Of a stretch of DNA of 20,167 nt, positions 1 through 8,711 are shown piece after piece. The notes under the pieces were generated by a model. The model made no database searches. It was not told the DNA's origin and was given only the letters and a program-made list of their open reading frames with translations. Position 1 is the first letter of the stretch. Each line of letters begins with the position of its first letter. The stretch is from contig BFEA01000045.1 of assembly GCA_003427395.1 (NCBI GenBank), forward strand, positions 1,046,933 through 1,067,099, written 5' to 3'. This DNA is from Chara braunii. Lineage: Eukaryota; Streptophyta; Charophyceae; Charales; Characeae. Both the position numbers and the translations under genes were made by a program.

Positions 1-189
1 GGGCCGTGGAAATGTCTTTGTTGCCCGGCCTGAGTTTCTCTCAACCAACTGGCGCATCGCAACTGCCTGGACCCCAAATATGAAATTGACAGTAGAGGGC
101 CTCTTGCGATATGTCAGGCCGCCTTCACTTAGGGCGGGCAATGCTGCAAACAGGGCCCCTTAGGCCTACCGAGGACCTTGATCCTCGCA
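1..189 (-). repeat. Truncated LTR-like fragment (5' part of an LTR, cut by the window edge)
   Basis: Read on the minus strand, this begins at 189 with TGCGAGGA, a start shared with the plus-strand LTR start at 10156 (TGCGAGGATTCAGATCC). It continues into sequence resembling the LTR of element 2. Positions 40-53 match 11331-11344, and the 22 bases at 119-140 are identical to 11412-11433. The block between them is similar but diverged. No polypurine tract or coding sequence lies upstream on the minus strand, so this may be a solo or truncated LTR. The remainder lies outside the window. Confidence 0.5.
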
Positions 190-195
190 CTTATA

Positions 196-660
196 AAAGC
201 TGTTAAAAAAAAAAAAAAAAACTAAATGTACAGCAGGGTCAGCAGGCACTAAACTGCCTTTCTTTCCCCAGCAGCATCACAAACTGATCACTACTGTATG
301 GTCACCTTCTACATGATGATCTTACACAAAAAAAAGGACACGTACAGAAAACAGTTGAAAAAGAAAAAACATGAATGGGCAGTAGTCATCATCTGAATGC
401 AATAAATGTTATTGCAGCAAATGTATTCGGCCCGAAAGATATGTGCAAGAGATGACTTAGCAAAGCTGTAAAAAAAAAAAAGTAAATGTACAGCAGGCAG
501 TAAACTGCCTTTCTTTCCCCAGCAGCATCACAAACTGACCACTACTGTATGGTCACGAAAAGGACACGTACAGAGAAAAGTTGAAAAAGAAAAAACACGA
601 ACGGGCAGTAGTCATCATCTGAATGCAATAACTGTTATAGCAGCAAATGCATTTGGCTAC
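196..660. repeat. Direct duplication of an A-tract-containing unit of about 268 bp
   Basis: Two adjacent copies start at 196 and 464. Each opens with AAAGCTGT, then a run of A, then AAATGTACAGCAGG, and continues into a shared block ending near GCAGCAAATG (411-422 and 643-652). The second copy lacks about 25 bases present in the first (about 309-335) and lacks the first copy's last 40 bases or so. No long open frame or family similarity was recognised. The A-runs at each unit start suggest retroposed or slippage-prone material, which is inference. Confidence 0.75.
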
Positions 661-683
661 TATTCCCCCATTCAGATCGATTC

Positions 684-1066
684 CCTCCTCCTCCTCCTCA
701 TCATCATCATCCATATCCACCCACATACACAGTGGTATGGACTCTCAATCTATTAAATCAGATCGGACTACATTGGCAGATTCGCGCATTGATGAATTGA
801 CGGATTGATGAATCGCTGAATTGATAAATTACTGAATTGATGGACACAGTTCAGGTAACAGATGAGGTAGATGAACTGATGGATTATGGATGATGGATTG
901 GTGAATTGGTGGATTGGTGCATTGGTGCATTGGTGCATTGGTGGATTGGTGGATTGGTGGATTGGTGGACTGATGGACTGATGGATGGATGGATGGATGG
1001 ATGGATGGATGGATGGATGGATGGATGGATGGGATGGATTGGATGGATGGATGGATGGATGGATGG
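684..1066. repeat. Minisatellite and (ATGG)n microsatellite block
   Basis: A short CTC/CAT trinucleotide run at 684-712 is followed by degenerate GATTGATGAATT-like words. At about 895-969 there is an eight-base minisatellite of ATTGGTGN, with three GC-type units then GG-type units. Positions 981-1066 form a long ATGG array interrupted around 1031-1042. No coding signal was seen; open frames through it are low complexity. Confidence 0.9.
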
Positions 1067-1300
1067 GCTAGTGGGTTAAAGGTTTGATGGGTGCATACAT
1101 GAACCCATATTGATGAATTGATTGATAGGGATTTAGATCGATTATTATGATTAATTGATTGATCAGGATTTGGTGGACGAGTTGGTGGATTGTTGGGCCT
1201 ATGGACTGATGGATTGCTGGGTTTATGGATTGATGGGCTAGTGGGTTAAAGGTTTGATGGATCAACTGATCTTTTAATTGATCGATTGATCGATAAGTGC
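1062..1300. repeat. 29-bp direct repeat in GATT-rich low-complexity DNA
   Basis: An exact 29-base direct repeat (starting GATGGGCTAGTGGGTTAAAG) occurs at 1062-1090 and 1232-1260, 170 bases apart. The DNA between and after it is made of GATTGAT/GGATTG words, including ATCGATTGATCGAT-type words near 1280. This looks like a long-unit remnant of the same minisatellite that lies upstream. Confidence 0.8.
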
Positions 1301-1530
1301 ACATGCTCCCATATTTCACTCGTCGGCTCATTATGAATTCATTTCCTTTATAATGTTCATCTCTTAACAAAACATGCAAGGAAGGACGGCAACATATCAA
1401 ATTGGGATTGCATGCATGCATGCACGCGCGCATAATGGAAAGAGGAAGGGTTCTGCATCAAATAAATACTGCACGTGCAAGTAGACTAGTGACTCCAACA
1501 CCATTGGGTAGTAATGAATGATAGAGCCAA

Positions 1531-1974
1531 TTACTGAGCCCACTGAAGGTGGCCAAAAAGAACCTCCATCTCCTCATGCGTCAACGCAATTGAACCCTGA
1601 TGCAGCAATGTAACTGCTCTAGTGGGAGATTCCCTGATACTGTCCCTGTCCCCATCCCCTCGGGCACTATCGGGACTCTGGGGACCCTTGGAATTATCTG
1701 GGAGGGCAGCTACCACATCATCATCGCCATCATTGGCATTACTGTTCTCGTCGATGGCTGAGATATGGTCATCTGAACCAATTTGTGTACCTGCCATAAC
1801 CTCAGCAGAATCGGTTTTGGGGAGGTCGAGGGCAATCGCAGCGTCATCACACCTATGCATGGCAATGTTCGGGATTGCCGCAGCACCGTCTTCTCGTAAC
1901 CTGTCTTCATCTCCAACCTTTGCATCCTCCCTGTGTTTACCTGCAACCTTTGCATCCACGCTCTGTTGATACAT
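1531..1974 (-). CDS. Hypothetical acidic reading frame, 147 codons, uncertain
   Basis: An uninterrupted minus-strand frame from an ATG at 1974 to a stop at 1531. The product is hydrophilic and rich in Asp, Ala, Ser and Glu, with an acidic DGDDD patch near residue 90 and a C-terminus LTHEEMEVLFGHLQWAQ. No conserved domain, signal peptide or membrane segment is visible. It is flanked by repeats and the opposite strand is also partly open over the same span, so chance is possible. It could be an exon, a remnant of a mobile-element protein, or not a gene. I do not recognise it. Confidence 0.22.
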   Translation of the reverse strand: MYQQSVDAKVAGKHREDAKVGDEDRLREDGAAAIPNIAMHRCDDAAIALDLPKTDSAEVMAGTQIGSDDHISAIDENSNANDGDDDVVAALPDNSKGPQSPDSARGDGDRDSIRESPTRAVTLLHQGSIALTHEEMEVLFGHLQWAQ

Positions 1975-2365
1975 TTAGGACCCACAGCGACAACAGCAAG
2001 CGATCAGTCAATTCATCCATCCATCCATCGACCTGCCCATTTAACCATTTGGACAGTGAGTCCACCAGTCAGACAATCAATCAACACCAAACAGGCAAAC
2101 ATGGAAGAATTCGCCAATCAAGAAAAAAGTTCAAAAAACAAAGAAACAAACTAAACATGGGCATTATGACTATCTTCTCCTACAGCGTGCAGATGAGACG
2201 GGAGGGCAAGTGGGGGTAGGAGGAGAAGGGGGTTGAACCACCAGTCCATTCGACCCCGTACTGTAGATTTTTTGGGTACCGAATACCGCAGCAAAATCTA
2301 CACTGATCTGGCATGGCGGAGGTTCGGAGGGGAAAAGCTGCTGGGCCCAAAAAAATACGTTGAAA
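1975..2365. other. Intergenic stretch with one foldback
   Basis: No gene was recognised. A CCATC run lies at about 2016-2031. Positions 2262-2302 hold an inverted repeat with perfect 10-base arms, TGTAGATTTT (2262-2271) and AAAATCTACA (2293-2302), around a 21-base loop that contains a GGTACC. Nothing else stands out. Confidence 0.6.
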
Positions 2366-2466
2366 TGCAAGGAAAATGAACAGAAGCGAGATGACAATAT
2401 TCAGAATGCACAATCACATTGAAAGCCAAATCGTAACACAGTGTTCAGAAAGCAGCATTGCACCAA
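2366..2466 (-). repeat. Inverted copy of the LTR 3' terminus of element 1
   Basis: These 101 bases are the reverse complement of 3168-3268 with one mismatch seen by eye. The copy ends exactly at the same LTR terminus: TGCAAGG at 2366 against CCTTGCA ending at 3268. On the minus strand the terminus is followed by TTTCAACG, not by a primer-binding site. It is therefore a fragment of an oppositely oriented LTR, or one arm of a foldback. Similarity fades a few bases beyond 2466. Confidence 0.85.
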
Positions 2467-3268
2467 TAAAACACAGGCCCTGGGCGAGATTCGCAGCCTC
2501 ATACACAGACAGTTGGGAGGCCCAACCGAATGAGGCCCAGTAGCTGCACCAGAGGCGCAGCATCCTGGGGCCTACCGGAAGCTTCTGGGCCCAGGCCAGT
2601 CCAGCCAGGCTGCCGAATGAGGCAGACTCTTTCCATATAGGAAAGAGCTCACTGCCAGGCCAGGCATTCGGGCACTCGCATGCTGGCGGCAGCGCTGCTG
2701 GAGCTGAAGCTCGTGGGCTGCTGCTAGCGCTGAGCAGCGAAGTGCAGGCACGTGCAGTCGTGCAGGGAGCAGGGCGCTGCTGAGGGCAGCACCATAGCCC
2801 AGCCTCCATAGCTGGTAGGGCTTGGATGTACAGTGAGGCGCAGGGGTGGTCTTCGGGTGTACAACAAAGGAAGACGTGGGAGAGTGTCAAGGGAGAGAGA
2901 GAAGGATGATGATGATGATGATGATGTGAGGGCACATACCTGGTATTGGCGATGGTTCTGCATGGGCGACATCTTCAAGTACTTCGGGTGCTGCTGACGT
3001 CAACAGTTGCATTGTCAATTAGTAGGCTAGTAGTAGCTGTGTAGGGAGTAGGCTGGGCGCCGAGCGCCAAGTAGGGAGATAGAGACTGGATACATATGTT
3101 GGTGGTGGCGAGAGCAAGCTCTCATTGACATTGACTTTCAGTGCGACGATTCTCCATTGGTGTTATATTGGTGCAATGCTGCTTTCTGAACACTGTGTTA
3201 CAATTTGGCTTTCAATGTGATTGTGCATTCTGAATATTGTCATCTCGCTTCTGTTCATTTTCCTTGCA
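2467..3268 (+). repeat. 5' LTR-like region of element 1 (left boundary unresolved)
   Basis: The right end is well defined: it stops in TTCCTTGCA at 3268, three bases before the primer-binding site. Between 2467 and about 2900 the plus strand has patches resembling the element 2 LTR read in sense (CCGGAAGCT followed by CTGG, and CCATATAGGAA), so this is probably LTR body. No clear TG start matching TGCGAGG was found upstream, and an inverted 101-bp LTR end sits at its left edge, so the 5' part is probably lost or rearranged. A (GAT)n run lies at about 2904-2926. Confidence 0.55.
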
Positions 3269-3271
3269 ATT

Positions 3272-3283
3272 TGGTATCGGAGC
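3272..3283 (+). promoter_or_regulatory. Primer-binding site, initiator tRNA-Met type
   Basis: TGGTATCGGAGC matches the classic plant LTR-retrotransposon primer-binding site TGGTATCAGAGC at 11 of 12 positions. It lies three bases after the CA that ends the LTR at 3268. Partial complementarity to the tRNA T-arm appears to continue into GGTTCGAA. This is where minus-strand DNA synthesis would start, and it fixes element 1 as plus-strand oriented. Confidence 0.88.
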
Positions 3284-4544
3284 TGGTTCGAACTGCGCTC
3301 ATTGGTTCTTCGCAATAGCTGTTCGGTGCTTCGCATGAGGTGTGGGGCAGTGATAATGCTTGGGCGTTGAACGGTAGGCGGCCCAGGGTCGTGTGGGCCC
3401 GCCAGGAAGCTATGTGGTGACATTAGGGCTGTACACTGGATGATGAGAGCTCGCTGATGTGGCATTTAAGCCGAGGTGGAACTGCATTCTGCTGTTGGTT
3501 GTGCCGAGGCAAAGACCGGTCATCATAATTGCACATCAGGTTGCCGGTGAGAAATCTGTGGTTGGGGGCAGCATTATAAGGTACGTTGCTTCCTTCCTTA
3601 TCTACCCTCTTCATTGCTTCTTACCGTGAGGAAGTGAGTCTTGTCTTGAGAGTCCTCTCAATGTGAGGTGTCGCGAGTGCTCAACCTTGAGAGTCGACAT
3701 TCTTCCTGGGCAGCAAGCTGGTGGGAGACGGGTGATGCCTCTGAAGGGCCCTGGACGAAGCACTCGGGTCACGGTCACCATGCCAACCCGCTGGGACTAG
3801 TACACGCATGCTTTGCCGCAAGTCCTTGGTTCTGCTGCTGCGCAATAGAGGTCATGCAGGGCATGCCAGCCCTTTGAACAGACGCTTACCAGACCGTCTC
3901 TAAATATTTCTGGCGGGGACTCGGTGTTGATTCTGGCTGTGATCGTCGTCCTGTCTGCGACGTTAAATAATTCTTGAGGAGTTACGGGGGATCTCCTTAA
4001 ATGCCTCCTGATCAGCCAGATCAAACCGGGTGTAAGGCTCGTTGCATGAGACGATAAATAATGTGCAGGGGCTGGCAGGTTCAGGGGCACAGGGGTGGGC
4101 CGGATTACACACCTTTAGACACGCTGCTCAACCAGATGCCTAGGAACGTCGACACAAAGTGACTACTCAAGAGGGATACAGGGAAAGGGTTGGATTCCGG
4201 TAACTGTTCGTGGTGGCGTTAATTAGATAAACTGCCATCCAGCATACATCTCTGCAGGGGGCATTATTTTTTTATTATTATTATTTAGTTGTTACGGACT
4301 TGACTAACAACTGACAGACAGCTGCAGATAGAATAGTATATTCTTTGCTGCATTGCAATCTGTATTACAGTAATCTAAAAATAGAGTTAATATTCCCTGT
4401 AGGATCTGACACTGGGTGACACCTAACCACCTAACTGTTTTTGTCCAGGCCGACCGAAGTTAGCGGTGTATCATAATCGGTTGTGTGTCATGCTGAGGTA
4501 GGATTCCGTGTGGATTCTAGTTTATATCACACACACTGTAGCTC
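3284..4544 (+). other. Long leader between primer-binding site and gag of element 1
   Basis: About 1.26 kb with no recognised domain and no convincing coding frame. A 69-codon plus-strand frame at 3668-3877 has no family features. An AT-rich stretch occurs at 4265-4295. The leader is long for a Ty3/Gypsy element and could include an insertion, a lost reading frame or packaging sequence. The sequence alone does not decide. Confidence 0.5.
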
Positions 4545-6482
4545 ATGAGTGATGCAAGCACTAGTGAGGAGGACTTGTTAGTGGACGACCGTAGGACTAC
4601 TCGTAGAACTGCTCTCAGTCGACCTTTGACTTTCCTAGAGTTAGGTCCAGGAGACGAGAGGAGACTGCGGAGAGAGGCTAGAGAGAGAACAGCGGCAAGA
4701 AGAGCGACGGTGGTTGAGGCCAGTGCCAGGTCTAGGATTACAGCTAGCACCGGTACGACCATGGGTACTTCCTCTACCATGTCGCAGGCCTCTTCACAGG
4801 CCACTTCGTCAGGAGTCAGTCAGAGTGGTTCTCGGGCTTCCATTAGCCAGACTGCTGGCTTGCAAGTCCAGTGAGCAGGCTCAACTCACGCCGAAGGATT
4901 ATGAGATCCTCCAAGCAGAAGAACTTCAGGATGAGTTGCAGCGGCCGTTGGATGAAGCAGCGGAGAGAAGAAGAAAAGCTATAATGAGGAAAGTTAGACT
5001 AGGTAGTAGATTGTAGGAGCTAGGCAAGCTTTAAGCACTAGATGAGTCCACATTAGACCCCGCTATGCAAGCACTGCGGAATTCGCTCCTGTGTGTGGCG
5101 GAGACCCAGGTTGTTCAGCAGGAAGTGTTGGCTGAGCTAGTGGTAGGCCAGAAACGAATTCTGGCTGCATTACAGGCTCCTCGTCCAGTGATGAGGCAAC
5201 CTCAGTTTGCTGTCGCTCCCCCTTCGGGTGCGGGTCCATCAGTGACGTCGTCGCCGGTAGGGCCTTCATTCTCACCTATGTTTGGCATGTCCCGTCCAGG
5301 TGGTTATGTGGCGACTAGTCGTCCGGTCCTTAAGTCGTACCATCGACGACAGTGGTTACTACAATCCCATTGTCAAGCCAGGCCCAGGTTAGTGTGCAGC
5401 AACCTGTTTCGGTGGCTATGCAGCCACTGCAGCAATCCCCTGGGCCAATGCAGCCTATGCAGTGGATGCCCAAAATACCCTTGTTGAGTCCTAAGCCCTT
5501 CTCCGGCGACAGGAAGAAGGATGAGGATTTGGATACCTGGGTAAGGACGGTGCCCACTTATGTGAGGCACAAGCTTACCAGGCCAGAGCAAAAAGTTGTA
5601 GTGGCTGCCTCCTTCCTAGAGGGGTCAGCAGCCCGCTGGTTGAATGGCCTAGTGCAGCAGCAGGGCTACGGTCAGAATTTCGATGCCTGGGCCCAGACCC
5701 AGACATTGGAAGAGTTCGTACGGTCCGTGTATAATAGGTGGCATGATCTGCAAGGGGCCCAAAAGGCCACAGACGCGATCAACAGTCTTTGTGCCAAAAG
5801 GTACAAGAATGTTAGAGAGCTGACGGATACCGTAGAACGTCTGCTCGCAGTACCTGGTGTGCGCTATGACCAGCATGTACTCCTTACGGATTACCTTAGA
5901 TGTCTGCCTTCAGAGGTTAGGACAAAGCTGGTAGACGAGGCCTATGTCGAACAGCACAACTTCGCTTCATTCAGCAAGAAGGCCTTAGACATAGAGGCAA
6001 AATTGGGATCCGCGCATCAGAGTCAGGGAGATGGTACGAAGAAGAGACTTCCCCAAGACTGGAAGAAGAAGGGTCAGTTAATGTTCGTTCACCACGATGG
6101 TCAAACGACGGAGATTGACGAGTTCCCAGATCTTGGGGATGAGACGGAGCATGATGGGGCCAGCGAGACATCGGATGGGGGAGTTGTGGCACCCATCAAG
6201 GAAAAGGCTAGGGGGACCGGGAAGAAGAAGGTAAGCCGGTCTACGGGTCAGGGCGACCAAGGAACGGCCGCATGGGTGAAACTTGGTTTAGAGTATGAGG
6301 TGTGGAGGGACCGAGTTGCCAGGGGTACGTGTATGAACTATGGCAACTATGGCCACACGTCCCGAACGGGCCGAGGCAAGAAAGTCCTAACGAGGGTAGC
6401 CTCACCAACGGTGGTGGGACTATCTTCGAACCCTGGCGGTGCTTTTGCGAGCACTTCGCAGGGAAACACCTCGGGCCAGTAG
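4545..6482 (+). pseudogene. gag: Element 1 gag (capsid/nucleocapsid) remnant
   Basis: Gag forms the particle shell that packages element RNA. The likely start is the ATG at 4545. The N-terminal part is Ser/Thr/Arg-rich and ends in a TGA at 4872. After a frame change near 4860-4875 comes a charged, probably coiled-coil stretch with stops TAG at 5014 and TAA at 5032. A Gln-rich helical part and a Pro/Gly linker follow. A second frameshift near 5331-5340 leads into an open frame to 6480 carrying a retrotransposon Gag capsid domain (roughly 5500-6000; AARWLNGL and FVRSVYNRWHDLQ). A Lys-rich region follows, then a degenerate zinc knuckle near 6331-6372, where the Cys-Cys-His-Cys pattern keeps only the first Cys and the His. 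At least two frameshifts and several stops make it non-functional. Confidence 0.85.
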
Positions 6483-7033
6483 GAGTTTTAGCCACTCTTA
6501 CTCGCGCTGAAGTGGTAACGTTGCCTTCCCCACTTCGGGCGTTGGCCAGGGCTAGTGACCCACGTATCGCCCCGCAGACACATTCAGACCCACCGACACT
6601 TTGTTCGAGAGATGTGTCTGAGGCCCTAGAAGAGTTAGAGATTGAGTGGTCAGGAAAGGACCCCAGGGACTCTTGGGCAATGATCAGTAGAGGTCCAAAG
6701 GGTGAACATTTCGTGGTAGAGGTTGATGTAGGTGGCCGCAAAATTCGCGCCTTCGCCGACATAGGCTCTACGCGAAACTTCATCAGTCGTGCTTGTGTGG
6801 ATAGACTGCGCTTAGGGGACCAAGTCCGGCGGCTTAGCAGAACTGTAGCTTCTACGCTAGCCAACAAGCACCAAATGTTTGTTAAAGACTATGTCAAGGA
6901 CGTAGTCTGTTCCTTCTCTTATGGAGGAGGGGAAGTGAGACATAAAATCTCATTCCTCGTCAGCGGCGAACTGCTCTTCGATATGCTACTAGGCATGCTC
7001 AACCTCAGTTTGATTGGGATAGGAAGGTGTTGA
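6478..7033 (+). pseudogene. Element 1 aspartic protease remnant
   Basis: The retroviral-type aspartic protease would cut the polyprotein. It is in a different frame from gag, joined near 6480. A linker rich in Ala, Pro and Ser is followed by the protease fold. HFVVEVDVGGRKIRAF leads into the active site, which reads Asp-Ile-Gly-Ser-Thr where the family has Asp-Ser/Thr-Gly-Ala/Ser. The catalytic Asp is kept but the next residue is altered. The frame continues to a flap-to-C-terminus segment (SFLVSGELLFDMLLGM) near 6990. There about 16 bases present in element 2 are missing, so the frame runs to a TGA at 7031 while the RT linker continues in another frame from 6997. Confidence 0.8.
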
Positions 7034-8711
7034 TACACAAGCTGCCAAACGGTAGAACCGTTAGACTGCAGAAATATAAAGCTAGCAGTCTAGTGGAGAA
7101 CCACGGCTGCATGTGTGCTTCCTCTTTCTATAACTACTACAAGCAGAATCGCGAGGAGGGCATGTAGCTAGTCTTTGTCTCTGAGAAAGGGGAGGCCGTT
7201 AAAACACCCCCAGCGATAGAATCAGTCGTCGCAACATATTCAGACCTTTTTGAAGAGCCCACAGGCATGGTAGAAAGGGAGGTGGTCCATGCAATAGAGG
7301 TTGTCCCAGGTAGTAAGGTACCTAGAGGACGAATCTATAGGATGTCTCCTGCGGAGTTGGATAAGCTCCGCCGCCAGCTCAAGGAGCTCACAGAGAAGGG
7401 ATGGATTCGGCCTAGTACCTCCCCTTACGGTGTGCCAGTCTTATTTTTCCCAAAGAAGGGAGGTACCCTGAGGATGTGTATTGACTATAGGGGCCTCAAT
7501 GCCATCACCGTTAAGAACGCGGAGCCCTTACCCCGCATCGACGACCTCTTGGATAGAGTGCAAGGATGTCGGTACTTTACCAAGATAGATCTGAAGTCCG
7601 GATACCATCAAATTGCCATTAGACCTGAGGACCAGCACAAAAACGCATTTCAGACCAGGTACGGTCTGTACGAGTTTGTGGTGATGCCCTTCGGCCTATG
7701 CAATGCACCTGGTACTTTCCAGCACGCGATGAATAGGATATTTCATGAGTACTTAGACAAGTTTATCGTCGTGTACCTCGACTATATTCTTACTCGACGA
7801 TATTCTTATCTTTAGTAGGACTGTAGAAAAGCACGCTGAGCACTTGAAAATAGTGCTAGGTCTCCTAAGACAGCACCAGTACAAGGTTAACTTGGAGAAA
7901 TGCGAGTTCGGTCGCACCAAGATCTTGTACTTGGGTCATGAAATCTCAACGGATGGATTGAGGCCGGATGATGCTAAGGTGGCCAGCATACGTGACTGGC
8001 CCAGACCTCAGACTGTTACTGAGGTCAGATTGTTTTTGGGGATGACGGGCTACTATCGTCCGTTTGTAAAAATCTATAGTACTATAGCTTCCCCATTAAC
8101 AAATCTAACTCGACTGGATACCCCTTGGGAGTGGACTGAAGAGTGTGAGGCGGCCTTAAGGAAACTGAGGTATGCCCTGACACACTATGAGGTTCTGATT
8201 GAACGAGTGGTTTTGTGCTCTTCCGGATCCTGATAAGCCATTTATAGTGACCACAAACGCCAACCAATATGGCATAGGCGCGGTCCTTGCGCAAAAGGAG
8301 GGGCCCAAGTTGAGACCTATCAAGTACATGAGCAAAAAGATGCCGTCTCAAAAACTAGCCAGGTATACCTACGAGCGTGAGCTCTACGCCCTTTACCGAG
8401 CGCTGGTCCATTGGAGACACTATCTCCTTGGCAGATTCTTTTATGTGAGATTTGACCATGAGACCCTGCGCTAGATCAAAACATAACCGGTACTCTCTGA
8501 CACACTCAAGCGATGGATTCAAGGGATAGACATGTATGACTATCAACTTGATCCAATCAAGGGAGAGTACAACAAGGTAGCTGATGCACTGTCACATCGG
8601 GCAGATTACCTGGGCGCTCTGGTGACTGAATTTAGCATATCTAATGATCTAACTCGATCTTTGGTGGAGGCCTATCAGCAAGACTCAGTTATGTCCGAGA
8701 TCATCCGGTAG
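6997..8711 (+). pseudogene. pol: Element 1 reverse transcriptase-RNase H remnant
   Basis: This copied element RNA into DNA and degraded the RNA strand. The linker frame starts at 6997 and has a TAG at 7165 where element 2 has Tyr. RT motifs follow in order: [39 protein letters not shown] (first catalytic Asp codon at 7588), then [11 protein letters not shown]. The YLDD box at 7774 is split by a 16-bp tandem duplication (7777-7792 and 7793-7808) that shifts the frame. The frame from 7793 continues through the thumb/connection to 8233. There a further insertion of about 19 bases relative to element 2 shifts it again. RNase H begins VTTNANQYGIGAVLAQ, with Asn at 8256 where the first catalytic Asp is expected. 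Stops lie at 8472 (TAG), 8484 (TAA) and 8709 (TAG). A deletion of about 46 bases follows 8707. Confidence 0.92.

Noticed and set aside
895-1066. Possible CRISPR-like array in the regularly spaced repeats
   Set aside because: Units are 4 and 8 bases with no unique spacers; it is an ordinary microsatellite in eukaryotic DNA.
2414-2978. Minus-strand frames with a poly-His N-terminus
   Set aside because: The His run comes from the (GAT)n microsatellite at about 2904-2926, and the rest lies in LTR-like sequence.
3668-3877. Small plus-strand frame in the leader of element 1
   Set aside because: Only 69 codons, no family feature, no clear relation to gag.
6241-6867. 208-codon minus-strand frame over gag and protease
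   Set aside because: Antisense shadow of the retroelement coding region with no domain of its own.
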